From GCA-2697345 sp049602715 (GTDB lineage: Bacteria; Pseudomonadota; Alphaproteobacteria; Rhodobacterales; Rhodobacteraceae): a stretch of DNA of 64,000 nucleotides. The notes below the pieces were generated by a model. That model had not been told where the DNA came from. It made no database searches and worked only from the letters and a program-made list of their open reading frames with translations. The number at the start of each line of letters is the position of its first letter. Position 1 is the first letter of the stretch. This document shows positions 43,801 to 51,747 of the stretch, piece after piece. The translations under genes were made by a program, and so were the position numbers. Location: positions 1 through 64,000 of the forward strand of contig JBMYRX010000001.1 in the NCBI GenBank assembly GCA_049602715.1, in the 5' to 3' direction.

Positions 43801-44519
43801 GATTTAAATCTGGAGAAGATAGTAGTCGAGTTTACGGTGCAAAGCCAGGAGCATATGGCGCCGGGCTTCAGGCATTAATTGATGAGCGAATATGGAACTC
43901 CAAAAGTGATTTAGCAGAGTCTTATATAGAATGGGGTAGTTATGCATATGGAAAAGATGCAAGTGGTATCAAGAAAACTGAAGGTTTTGAAACTCGTTTA
44001 AAACAGACAGAAGCAGTCGTTCAAAATCAAGATAATCGTGAACATGATATATTAGACAGTGACGATTATTATCAGTTTGAAGGTGGAGCCGCAGCAGCCG
44101 TTTCGACTCTACAAGGAATTGATCGTCCGATCTATCATAATGATCACTCCAGACCTGAAAGACCAATAATTAGAACCCTGGAGGAGGAAATTTCCAGAGT
44201 AGTAAGATCTCGAGTGGTGAACCCTAAATGGATAAATGGCGTTAAAAGACACGGTTATAAAGGTGCTTTTGAAATGGCTGCAACATTGGATTACTTATTT
44301 GCTTTTTCCGCAACAACGGGCGCCGTAAAAAGCCATCACTTTGATTTAACCTACGAGGCATATCTTGAAGACCCTGAAACCTTTAGTTTCATAAAAGAGA
44401 ATAACGAGTCCGCTCTGTTTGAAATGATTCAAAAGTTTAAAGAAGCTTTAGATAGAGGTCTATGGACCCCAAAATCTAATTCTGCCCGGGCTCGTCTTGA
44501 ACAAATTTTTGATCGTTAG
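40800..44519 (+). CDS. cobN: CobN subunit of aerobic cobaltochelatase
   Basis: Large subunit of the ATP-dependent chelatase that inserts cobalt into hydrogenobyrinic acid a,c-diamide together with CobS and CobT. The 1239-residue chain shows the CobN/ChlH family stretches VIRVLGGMGYWQYG, AFIMANYPNRDGRLANGVGLDTP, FDFETHAIVHMGKHGNLEWLPGK, PPGPSGAPTRGRLDVLPTGRNFYSVDNR and RSRVVNPKWINGVKRHGYKGAFEMA. Length is typical. No cobS or cobT lies in the window. Expression should be under the upstream cobalamin riboswitch. Confidence 0.96.
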   Translation: MHLLAAKSGTIDDGLEPFDLSQTPADLLFISSADSELTAISEAITETNHKDSVRLASLNHLQHPMSVDLHLEQTAAKSKLVVIRVLGGMGYWQYGVEQYSSVLREKNIPFALLPGDDKPDPELRGLSTIKDEDYDQLWGYLVEGGLENTGNFLKYTNSILKADTTPPGPKPVLKAGVYWPGEGITSPRGIYKYWTSKQDVVPIIFYRALIQGVGLNPVNRLVKALIRDNLNPLPIFVASLKDPLCQATIETIFKEHPPTVILNSTAFSVNSLNADKQTPDNPLISDAANKAPVFQVIFSSSTEETWDAELNGLSGRDIAMNVALPEVDGRVLSRAVSFKGESFFDDLTECSITTYRARGDRIAFVSSLTKNWCTLRRVKNQHRKVAFIMANYPNRDGRLANGVGLDTPESIITVSKELNKNGYKLDGFPESSSELMQILTSGPTNWLPDRAEKTGGEFYPLDSYLKEYKKLPYEFRSKIEDRWGAPEDDPFITSLSKEVQNRKNKGFALSIHRFNNVIVGLQPARGYNIDAKETYHSPDLMPPHNYIAFYFWIRFDFETHAIVHMGKHGNLEWLPGKSLALSNSCTPEAILGPTPHIYPFIVNDPGEGTQAKRRSQAVIIDHLTPPMARAETYGALRELEGLIDEYYEAYSIDQRRVKILQKEILSLTGSSGLIDDVGLSGKGDESDLAKLDAYLCDLKEAQIRDGLHIFGLAPTGKLARDLVISLTRLPRNDGCKGNSSLTQAIANDFQLNLNTLEANMSQPWEGPVPNELRDISDDKWRSFGDTIERIEIFAQKLLDGERKSPGNETDYVLEKIKTEVHPVVSDCGPSEISGIINALNGNFIPPGPSGAPTRGRLDVLPTGRNFYSVDNRSMPTITAWNIGWKSANLLLEKYLQDHGDWLRTLFLSAWGTSNMRTGGDDIAQCLALMGVKPRWDDISKRVTGFEILPLSVLGRPRVDVTLRISGFFRDAFPQLISLVDSAATAIMNLNEPADQNIAAARFKSGEDSSRVYGAKPGAYGAGLQALIDERIWNSKSDLAESYIEWGSYAYGKDASGIKKTEGFETRLKQTEAVVQNQDNREHDILDSDDYYQFEGGAAAAVSTLQGIDRPIYHNDHSRPERPIIRTLEEEISRVVRSRVVNPKWINGVKRHGYKGAFEMAATLDYLFAFSATTGAVKSHHFDLTYEAYLEDPETFSFIKENNESALFEMIQKFKEALDRGLWTPKSNSARARLEQIFDR

Positions 44520-44748
44520 CTTTTTCCTTTATATTTTATGAGCTGGTTTTAGTTAGAGATGGTTGTACCCGTGATGGCAACTGTGGCGCCTGTCCTAAGT
44601 AGAATGTATTAAAATTTCTAAAATCACCCACCAACTCTCACTTGTTATTAGACACACCAGAAAATAAAATCTATAATCGTCATAGAAAATGCGCATTTTC
44701 TCATAATATTTAGTTAAAGCTCAATAGTAAGAGATAGGATAAATTATA
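44520..44748. other. Gap between cobN and cobO with a Cys-rich open frame
   Basis: The 229 bases contain a short frame ending at TAG 44600-44602 that reads ELVLVRDGCTRDGNCGACPK with C-x5-C-x2-C spacing. An ATG at 44538 precedes it, but in another frame (MSWF then stop). One extra T in the TTTT run at 44547-44550 would join the two. The right part holds a palindrome at 44684-44701 and AT-rich sequence with the likely cobO promoter. Confidence 0.4.
44684..44701. promoter_or_regulatory. 18-bp palindrome upstream of cobO
   Basis: AGAAAATGCGCATTTTCT is perfectly symmetric with no spacer and lies 48 bases before the cobO ATG. CATAAT follows closely and could be a -10 element. It could be an operator for a dimeric regulator. 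As RNA it would be a stem with too little loop for a normal terminator. Confidence 0.45.
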
Positions 44749-45369
44749 ATGACCAAACCCGAACCTCAGGACGCTGACAGGCATAATCTAAAAATGCAGA
44801 AAAAAAAGGTTGCTAGAGATAAAATAATGGCAACTAAAACAGACAAAAAAGGATTAATTATCGTCAATACTGGAAAAGGAAAGGGAAAAAGCTCTGCTGC
44901 TTTTGGCATGATTTTTCGATGTATCGCGCATGAAATGCAATGTGCTGTTGTTCAATTCATAAAAGGAGGTATGAGTACTGGGGAACGTGATTTAATTTTG
45001 AAAAATTTTTCAGATATTTGTTCTTTCAATACAATGGGAGAGGGATTTACTTGGGAAACCCAAGATAAAACACGTGATACAGAAATGGCTGTCGCCGCTT
45101 GGGAGAAAGCCAAGAGCCTAATCCGTGATCCCACTAATACTATGGTCTTGCTTGACGAGATTAATATTGCGTTGAGATATGATTATATTAACATAAATGA
45201 TATTTGCCACTTCCTTTTGAATGAAAAACCGGAAATGACTCACGTTGTCTTAACTGGTAGAAATGCAAAAGATGAATTAATAGAAATTGCTGATTTGGTA
45301 ACAGAAATGGAACTGGTAAAGCACCCTTTCAGAGGTGGAATTAAAGCTCAGATTGGCGTTGAGTTCTAA
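44749..45369 (+). CDS. cobO: Cob(I)yrinic acid a,c-diamide adenosyltransferase
   Basis: Attaches the adenosyl group to cobalt using ATP. The 206-residue protein has a basic N-terminal extension, then the P-loop IVNTGKGKGKSSAAFGMIFR. VVQFIKGGMSTGERDLI, MVLLDEINIALRYDYI and HVVLTGRNAKDELIEIADLVTEM follow. All CobO/BtuR landmarks are intact. It is the last cobalamin gene here, 229 bases after cobN, and may have its own promoter. Confidence 0.95.
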   Translation: MTKPEPQDADRHNLKMQKKKVARDKIMATKTDKKGLIIVNTGKGKGKSSAAFGMIFRCIAHEMQCAVVQFIKGGMSTGERDLILKNFSDICSFNTMGEGFTWETQDKTRDTEMAVAAWEKAKSLIRDPTNTMVLLDEINIALRYDYININDICHFLLNEKPEMTHVVLTGRNAKDELIEIADLVTEMELVKHPFRGGIKAQIGVEF

Positions 45370-45371
45370 GT

Positions 45372-47027
45372 TTATTTATCATTATTCCTAACCTCGGAAA
45401 TAGTCTGACTAGTTGATAAAACTTCGTCGTCAATCTGCAACTCAATAACAGATAATAAACCCGAAGCCACGGCCTGTTCATAGGCCATCACAAAATCTTC
45501 CGTTCTTTTAACAGTTGCGCCAAAACCTCCATAAGCTTTAGCGAGCGCAGCAAAATCTGGATTATGAATTTCAGTGCCAGAAACTCGGCCTGGGTAGTGT
45601 TTTTCTTGATGCATACGAATTGTGGCATATTTTCCGTTATTAACAACAATTACTATAATGGCCAACTTGTGTTGAGCGGCAGTAGACATCTCGTTAAGCG
45701 TCATCTGAAAGCACCCATCTCCGGCCATACAAACAACTGTCTTTTCCGGAAACCTTAGTTTAGCGGCTATAGACGCCGGAAACCCGTAGCCCATACTCCC
45801 AGAAGTTGGGCCTAAAGCTGTTGGGTAATTTTTAAATACAAAATATCGATGAAGGAATGCCGCATAATTCCCAGCCCCATTTGTCACAATAGAGTCCTCT
45901 GGTAAATTCTTGGATAACCATTCAATAATTTTTTCAAGTTTTACCGGACCAGGTGTCTCTTTCGGAGTAATCCAATTTAAGTAATTTTGCCTTGCCTCAC
46001 CGGAAAGAGAACACCACCTTGGATTGTTTATACCCTTAAGAGCACTTAACTGATCTAATATGTTTTCCGTGGAACTCACGATTGCCAAACTCGTATGATA
46101 AACATGACCAAATTCATCTGGGTCAGGATAAATATGAATTATCTCTTGTGCTGTTTTTTTTGGATCTATTAACTCGTACCCTCCAGTAGAAATTTCACCA
46201 AGTCGAGTCCCAATGGCAATAATTAGGTCTGAGTTCCTAATAGTGTTAGCCAAGAGTGGATTCATTCCCGTCCCTAAATCTCCAATATAACAATTATGGC
46301 GATTATCCATTAGGTGCTGTCGTCTAAACGTCGTTGCAACTGGTAGATCAAAATTTTTAGCAAATTTCTCAAGATTTTTTACAGTTTTCTTCGTCCAACC
46401 CGATCCCCCAGAAATGATAACCGGACATTTCGCATTTATTATTGCATTTTCTATTTTTTTAATTTCACTTCCGCTGGTCACCTGTGTTCCAAACACAGCC
46501 TTTCCTCGATCTGGAACTTCGCATGATGACGAGAGTACGTCCTCAGGTAAGGATAAGATGACTGGTCCCGGACGACCAGACTGTGAAATCTGGAAAGCCC
46601 TAGCTATATATTCAGGTAATCTTTTAACATCTTTTATCTCAGCTACCCACTTCGATACAGACGAAAAAAAGCTTTCATAATTTATTTCTTGAAAAGCCTC
46701 TCGGTCCCTATGCTCAAGAGGGACCTGCCCAACAAAAACGATTAACGGAGTACTATCTTGCATAGCAACATGTATACCGGACGAGGCATTGGTAGCTCCC
46801 GGTCCTCGAGTTACGAATACCACTCCAGGACTGTTTGTAATTTTTGCATCTGCTTCGGCCATCATTGTGGCTCCACCCTCATGTCGACAGACAATGTTCT
46901 CGATACCACTTTCATATAGACCATCAAGTGCGGCTAAGAAACTTTCCCCAGGCACTGAAAAAACTCGTTCAACCCCATTTTTCTTGAGTTGATCCACCAA
47001 AATTTCTCCGCCATGTCTTAACGCCAT
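45372..47027 (-). CDS. Thiamine-diphosphate enzyme of the acetolactate synthase-like family
   Basis: The 551-residue protein has the three ThDP-enzyme domains. The catalytic Glu lies in IVCRHEGGATMMAEADAK near residue 50, and a central domain holds VIISGGSGW. The ThDP motif is MAGDGCFQMTLNEMSTAAQHKLAIIVIVVNNGKYATI near residue 435. It resembles IlvB, but no small regulatory subunit (ilvH/ilvN) lies nearby and the usual substrate residues cannot be judged by eye. Oxalyl-CoA decarboxylase, sulfoacetaldehyde acetyltransferase or an orphan decarboxylase are alternatives. It is convergent with cobO. Confidence 0.85.
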   Translation of the reverse strand: MALRHGGEILVDQLKKNGVERVFSVPGESFLAALDGLYESGIENIVCRHEGGATMMAEADAKITNSPGVVFVTRGPGATNASSGIHVAMQDSTPLIVFVGQVPLEHRDREAFQEINYESFFSSVSKWVAEIKDVKRLPEYIARAFQISQSGRPGPVILSLPEDVLSSSCEVPDRGKAVFGTQVTSGSEIKKIENAIINAKCPVIISGGSGWTKKTVKNLEKFAKNFDLPVATTFRRQHLMDNRHNCYIGDLGTGMNPLLANTIRNSDLIIAIGTRLGEISTGGYELIDPKKTAQEIIHIYPDPDEFGHVYHTSLAIVSSTENILDQLSALKGINNPRWCSLSGEARQNYLNWITPKETPGPVKLEKIIEWLSKNLPEDSIVTNGAGNYAAFLHRYFVFKNYPTALGPTSGSMGYGFPASIAAKLRFPEKTVVCMAGDGCFQMTLNEMSTAAQHKLAIIVIVVNNGKYATIRMHQEKHYPGRVSGTEIHNPDFAALAKAYGGFGATVKRTEDFVMAYEQAVASGLLSVIELQIDDEVLSTSQTISEVRNNDK

Positions 47028-47046
47028 TATAGTAACCTCACTTGTT

Positions 47047-48078
47047 TTATACTTTAAAAGTTTTAGGAATATTGTCTATATCATATAAAATATAATCGGC
47101 CATAACCTCCGCAACCTTAGGAGCAAGGCTAAAACCAATCTTAAACCCTCCATTAGCAATATATGCACCTTGATAAACGGGATGTTTACCTAAAATAGGT
47201 AATCTTTTTCGAGCCGATGGCCTAACGCCTGCCCATCGCGTAATGACTTCAGCCTTCTTAAGAATAGGAAGATTCAAAATTGCGTCTTGATATAAGTCAT
47301 CTAGTAAAAAATCATTATTAGTAGCATCAGAAAATGCTTTCTCGGTAGTAGATCCTATAGCCACGGTCCCATCAAAATGTGGTACAGCATGAACTCCATT
47401 GACAGAAATTTGTGGTAACTCTCTAGCATCATATTTGACGATCAAAGCCTGTCCTTTAACTCCGATGCCCAATGGTTTTTTTAATACCTCAGAAATATTT
47501 TCCAACTCCTCATAACCGGCTGCATACAACACTTTTCCTTGTTCTCTAGCTTGACCAATTATTATTTCGCTACCAGATCTCACTATAGCCTCTGAAAGTA
47601 CCGATAACGCAGCGTTAGGAGTAATCACTGAACTTAAGTTGTCATATATGTATAATCCCGTTTTAGATATTGGCCTCCAAGTTAGAAGTTTACTTTCATC
47701 AACAACCTCCCAAACAAAACTATTTCCCCATCTAACCTTGGCACCCTCAACTCTTTCTTTTGCTAGAATAAGTTGTCGCTGGTCCTGTATTGCCTGTATT
47801 CGGCCAGAATTCATGAATCCTGTTGAACTTCCCGTTTCATACTCAAGATCAGTCCAATATTTTTTTGACATCATTAGACTGTCCAATTGGAATTTCTTTT
47901 TTACATTCCAATTGTCGGGCGTATGCGGAGATAAAGCACCCACGGGACTACCACTAGAGCCAGCTCCAACACTTTTTTTTTCAATTACTCGAACCTTTGC
48001 ACCTCTAGTAATACAAGACCAGGCGATACTTAAACCAAAAACACCCGCACCATAAATTGTAACGTCAGCCATAGACAA
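47047..48078 (-). CDS. FAD-dependent oxidoreductase, probably the oxidase half of a split MnmC
   Basis: DAO-family flavoenzyme of 343 residues. It has the Rossmann motif VTIYGAGVFGLSIAWSCITRGAKVRVIEK and the C-terminal FAD contact GAYIANGGFKIGFSLAPKVAEVM. It is divergent from mnmD with about 50 bases between starts. In many bacteria the two activities are fused as MnmC, where the oxidase removes the carboxymethyl group from cmnm5U34 of tRNA. The split pair is the natural reading here, though the sequence alone would also allow a D-amino acid or glycine oxidase. Confidence 0.8.
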   Translation of the reverse strand: MSMADVTIYGAGVFGLSIAWSCITRGAKVRVIEKKSVGAGSSGSPVGALSPHTPDNWNVKKKFQLDSLMMSKKYWTDLEYETGSSTGFMNSGRIQAIQDQRQLILAKERVEGAKVRWGNSFVWEVVDESKLLTWRPISKTGLYIYDNLSSVITPNAALSVLSEAIVRSGSEIIIGQAREQGKVLYAAGYEELENISEVLKKPLGIGVKGQALIVKYDARELPQISVNGVHAVPHFDGTVAIGSTTEKAFSDATNNDFLLDDLYQDAILNLPILKKAEVITRWAGVRPSARKRLPILGKHPVYQGAYIANGGFKIGFSLAPKVAEVMADYILYDIDNIPKTFKV

Positions 48079-48131
48079 GTCGGATTCCTTTCACCATTGT
48101 TATCCCTAGAGATAGTTTGAGGCTTATTCTA

Positions 48132-48797
48132 GTGACACATAAAACCCCAGATGTTGACTGGATCAATAATTCGGTTCCCGTTTCGCGTAAATTCAATGAT
48201 CCCTACTATTCCATAGATGATGGGATCGCTGAAGCGAATTATGTATTTTTAGAGGGAAATAATTTACCTGAGAGGTTCCGAAATGGATTTCAGATCGGCG
48301 AGCTCGGCTTCGGAATAGGTCTAAATATGTTAGTTTCCTATCATTCTTTTATAAAATCTGGAACAAAAGGAATGCTGCGTTATACTTCTTTTGAAAAATA
48401 CCCCTTAAGCAAAGACCAGATAAGAAAAGCGCTTGCGTGTTTTCCTTCACTTGATACTCAGATGTTATTAGATCATTGGAATACTGAAACTTTTAGTATC
48501 AATTATAAAAATTTATTCTTGACCGTGATTATGGGTGACGCGAGAGACACTATAAAAAGTTGGACTAGCAAAGCTGACGCTTGGTTTTTAGATGGATTTT
48601 CTCCATCCAAGAATCCACAACTTTGGGGTCAAAGTTTATTAAAAGATTTAGCCAAGAGAACAAAAATAAATGGTAGTTTTGCAACCTATTCTGCAGCGGG
48701 ACATGTACGAGAAAATATGGCAGATGCCGGATTCAATGTTCAAAAAATAAAAGGATATGGCCGTAAAAAACATATGAGCAAAGGATTCCTGAATTGA
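48132..48797 (+). CDS. mnmD: tRNA 5-methylaminomethyl-2-thiouridine methyltransferase MnmD
   Basis: Methylates nm5(s2)U34 of tRNA using SAM. The sequence KTPDVDWINNSVPVSRKFNDPYYSIDDGIAEANYVFLEGNNLPERF is the MnmD opening, broken only by annotation. GFQIGELGFGIGLNMLVSY is the SAM-binding loop, and DAWFLDGFSPSKNPQLWGQSL the catalytic region. I choose GTG 48132 (221 residues), nine bases after GAGG; a TTG five codons earlier (48117) is the alternative. Its stop overlaps the TTG of the EamA transporter gene. Confidence 0.92.
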   Translation: MTHKTPDVDWINNSVPVSRKFNDPYYSIDDGIAEANYVFLEGNNLPERFRNGFQIGELGFGIGLNMLVSYHSFIKSGTKGMLRYTSFEKYPLSKDQIRKALACFPSLDTQMLLDHWNTETFSINYKNLFLTVIMGDARDTIKSWTSKADAWFLDGFSPSKNPQLWGQSLLKDLAKRTKINGSFATYSAAGHVRENMADAGFNVQKIKGYGRKKHMSKGFLN

Positions 48798-49663
48798 TTC
48801 AAAAAAATTCTCATTTTGGCATATTACTCATGGTTTTAGCCACTTCGATATTTGCTATCCAAGATGGGATCTCTCGTTATTTAGCATCTGAATATAACGT
48901 CATGATGGTTGTTATGGTACGCTATTGGTTCTTTGCTTTTTTTGTAATTTTATTAGTTTTTAAAACACAGGGTGGTATTAAAAAAGCTTTTAGTACACCT
49001 CAGCCTTTTCTTCAGTTTTTCAGAGGAACATTATTAGCGTTAGAAGTGTGTGTAATTGTCTTAGCTTTCACATTTTTAGGTCTGGTCGAAAGTCATGCTA
49101 TTTTCGCTTGTTATCCATTGTTGGCAGCTGCTTTATCCGTACCCATTCTGGGTGAGAAAGTTGGATGGCGACGATGGGTAGCGATTGGTATCGGTTGTAT
49201 TGGAGTATTAATAATACTTCAGCCGGGTATTAAGATTTTTTCACCTTACGCTCTTTTAGCAATCACATCAGCTTTTATGTTCGCATTATATGGCCTGCTA
49301 ACAAGATATGCAGCAATAAAGGACGATGCCGCTACTAGTTTTTTTTGGACGGGTGTATCTGGTGCGATTATAATGACTTGTCTTGGTTTTTGGTATTGGG
49401 AACCTCTCGCTATAGGAGATTATTCGTGGATGATACTTTTATGCATTACCGCAGTATTAGGCCATTATTTATTAATTAAGTGTTACGAGTCAGCAGAAGT
49501 AAGCGTCGTGCAGCCCTTTGCATATTTCCAGCTTTTATTTATCACTATAATTGGCATCTCTATATTCAATGAAAAACTCGAACCGCATATTTTTATTGGA
49601 GCGTCAATAATTATTGGAGCTGGACTATTCACACTTTATAGGGAAAAAAAGTCTAGTTCTTAA
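48794..49663 (+). CDS. EamA/DMT-family transporter
   Basis: A 289-residue membrane protein with ten predicted helices in two EamA repeats. The first has GILLMVLATSIFAIQDGISRYLASEYNVMMVVMVRY and the second starts near ALLAITSAFMFALYGLLTRYA. It exports or imports small metabolites, with substrate unknown. The start is TTG 48794, overlapping the mnmD TGA by four bases. The 3' end overlaps the convergent slt gene by 11 bases. Confidence 0.9.
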   Translation: MIQKNSHFGILLMVLATSIFAIQDGISRYLASEYNVMMVVMVRYWFFAFFVILLVFKTQGGIKKAFSTPQPFLQFFRGTLLALEVCVIVLAFTFLGLVESHAIFACYPLLAAALSVPILGEKVGWRRWVAIGIGCIGVLIILQPGIKIFSPYALLAITSAFMFALYGLLTRYAAIKDDAATSFFWTGVSGAIIMTCLGFWYWEPLAIGDYSWMILLCITAVLGHYLLIKCYESAEVSVVQPFAYFQLLFITIIGISIFNEKLEPHIFIGASIIIGAGLFTLYREKKSSS

Positions 49664-51608
49664 TTAGTCTATATAAATCTTTTCGCACCGGAGCGCCTTT
49701 GAGTCGAGCCTCGTAAGGTAACAAGCTCTCTGCGACCCTCATAACATAATTCCTAGTTTCGCGGTACGGTATATCTTCGATCCAATCAATAATATCGATA
49801 TTTTCACTTCTAGGATCCCCAAACATTGCCAACCATCTCTCTAATCTCGTTGGACCAGCATTATATGCGGCGGCAACCAATATAATATTATTCCCAAAGC
49901 GCCCTGATAGTTCCTCAAGATAAGCAATGCCCAAACGAACATTATATGTTGGATCACTAATTAATCGTTTACTAGAGTACGGAACACCTATTTTTCCAGC
50001 CATCTCCTGAGCTGTTTTGGGCATCAATTGCATTAACCCACGTGCTCCAACTGGACTTATAACTTCTGGATCAAATTCGCTCTCTCGTCTAATAATTGAA
50101 AGTGGTAAAATTTTGTCAAATTTACTATTGAATGTAATGTCATTAGGCAACTCCAATGGGTAATAAGTACGAAAAATCTGAAATCCTTCTCTTGCAGCCT
50201 GTTTAGTTATCATTAGTGAAACATGAGTTTCTCCTAACTCAGCAGCAAAATTAGCTAACTTTAAAAATTCTTCTTTTGTACTTTTTTCGGAAAGGTGTAC
50301 GAGTAGCCTCTCCGTAAGATAACTACTTCCCGCACGACTAACTTGTATAGCTGCCTTCAATACAGAAGATTTAGAAAATCGACTATCTTGCCAGCCGGTA
50401 ACAAGCTCGCGGCCAGACATATCAATTAGATCCGGTTCTTTTAAAAAATTAACCGATAATTGTCCGTAGAAACTTGAAAGCGACTTTGTCGATTCTCTAA
50501 AATACTTCTGAGAATTTTCTTCATCATCAAGAGCTTTATACGTCAAACCTAACCAATAACCGGATCGACCTAAGGAGATCGGCGTATCTACAACACCAGA
50601 AAAATTGTTAAAGTGAACTAAAGAGGTTTTTGGAATTGTCAATTTTTTTAAAGCTATGAAGCCTGAAAGCCACTCTAGATCTGCAAAATCTGCACCTTTT
50701 TTTAAATGATGATTTGATGCAATACGATACGCTTGCTCAAATTCGCCCGACCTCATCATTTCTCGGGCTAAAACTCTACGCCAATCTGCCCAAGCCTGGG
50801 CTCGTCCCAATGTTTTTTCTGAAACCGATCTTTCGATTATAATTTCGATTGCGCCATCCCAGTGACCATTTCTTAACCTCCAAAGGAACCGTTCATAAGC
50901 TAAACCTGGGTCATTAGATACTTCCTTAGGCACTAAGTTGATAAAATAATTTACCCTTGACCTATTTTTTCTAAGCGCAATTCGGGCGCGAGCTAAGGCC
51001 TGCCAGTTCTTATCAACCAAAGGCAACATCCGAAAAGCAGATTCTGTATGGCCCTGCCATAACATAGAGTCCATTCGCAAATGATGAAGATTTTTAATCG
51101 TGAGGCCATTGCGTTCAACATATGCATTATGTTCCTCTTCATCTAAATCGAAATCCTTCCAAGTTCGTTTTATCTCGTTGGAGGCTTCGAAACTTCGGCC
51201 ACTTTTTATTAAGGCTTCGGCATATCTCAGTGACCCCGTCCCCGATTGTGGCTTTTGCGTTGAAAAATACTTGATCACTTTCTCAGGAGCGCCACCACGA
51301 GGAATATTTTTCTCACATCTTTTTCTTAGTAACCTTAAACCTGGCCAGTCAGAGTATGTTTTTAAAAACTTTATACACTCATCAAATGTACCTTGTTTTC
51401 CTCTTAATCTCAGCCAATCCGCTATTGCTAGGCTTTCTTCTTTTACTAAAGTCCCTCGCGCAACATCCACGTCTTGCCAATTCTCATCATCTGACCAATC
51501 AATTATTTTTCTAAGTATTTCATAGTCTTCCAAAGCCTTGGCACTGCCGAACGACAAAAAATTAAAAATTAAAAATACACTTAAAAAATTGATCAGCGTG
51601 GACTTCAT
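49653..51608 (-). CDS. slt: Soluble lytic murein transglycosylase
   Basis: Periplasmic enzyme that cleaves glycan strands of peptidoglycan. The 651-residue protein has a signal peptide (FLSVFLIFNFLSFGSAKA) and a long alpha-superhelical region to about residue 480. The SLT domain has the catalytic Glu in SIIRRESEFDPEVISPVGARGLMQLMPKTAQ, and AAYNAGPTRLERWLAMFG follows. Length and order are those of Slt70-type enzymes. It is divergent from dapA. Confidence 0.95.
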   Translation of the reverse strand: MKSTLINFLSVFLIFNFLSFGSAKALEDYEILRKIIDWSDDENWQDVDVARGTLVKEESLAIADWLRLRGKQGTFDECIKFLKTYSDWPGLRLLRKRCEKNIPRGGAPEKVIKYFSTQKPQSGTGSLRYAEALIKSGRSFEASNEIKRTWKDFDLDEEEHNAYVERNGLTIKNLHHLRMDSMLWQGHTESAFRMLPLVDKNWQALARARIALRKNRSRVNYFINLVPKEVSNDPGLAYERFLWRLRNGHWDGAIEIIIERSVSEKTLGRAQAWADWRRVLAREMMRSGEFEQAYRIASNHHLKKGADFADLEWLSGFIALKKLTIPKTSLVHFNNFSGVVDTPISLGRSGYWLGLTYKALDDEENSQKYFRESTKSLSSFYGQLSVNFLKEPDLIDMSGRELVTGWQDSRFSKSSVLKAAIQVSRAGSSYLTERLLVHLSEKSTKEEFLKLANFAAELGETHVSLMITKQAAREGFQIFRTYYPLELPNDITFNSKFDKILPLSIIRRESEFDPEVISPVGARGLMQLMPKTAQEMAGKIGVPYSSKRLISDPTYNVRLGIAYLEELSGRFGNNIILVAAAYNAGPTRLERWLAMFGDPRSENIDIIDWIEDIPYRETRNYVMRVAESLLPYEARLKGAPVRKDLYRLIKN

Positions 51609-51688
51609 AGCTTTGCGCTTCCCTCTCTAAGGGCTATCCTAACTTTTCTAATATTATAGGCAATAGTCAACCACCGGTTTATTAATAC

Positions 51689-51717
51689 TTGCGGCTATCT
51701 TTTCCTAAGTTTATTCT
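51689..51717 (+). promoter_or_regulatory. Possible dapA promoter
   Basis: TTGCGG and TATTCT are separated by 17 bases and end 30 bases before the dapA ATG. The match to a sigma-70 promoter is partial, and its position in the slt/dapA divergent gap supports it. Confidence 0.35.
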
Positions 51718-51747
51718 GTAAACAGTTTTATTTAAGGAGCGTCACTT

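Noticed and set aside
44520..44748. tRNA or intrinsic terminator between cobN and cobO
   Set aside because: No cloverleaf can be drawn, and the palindrome there leaves too small a loop and has no T-run.
45372..47027. Calling this ThDP enzyme ilvB
   Set aside because: No small subunit gene follows and acetolactate synthase-specific residues cannot be confirmed by eye; only the family is stated.
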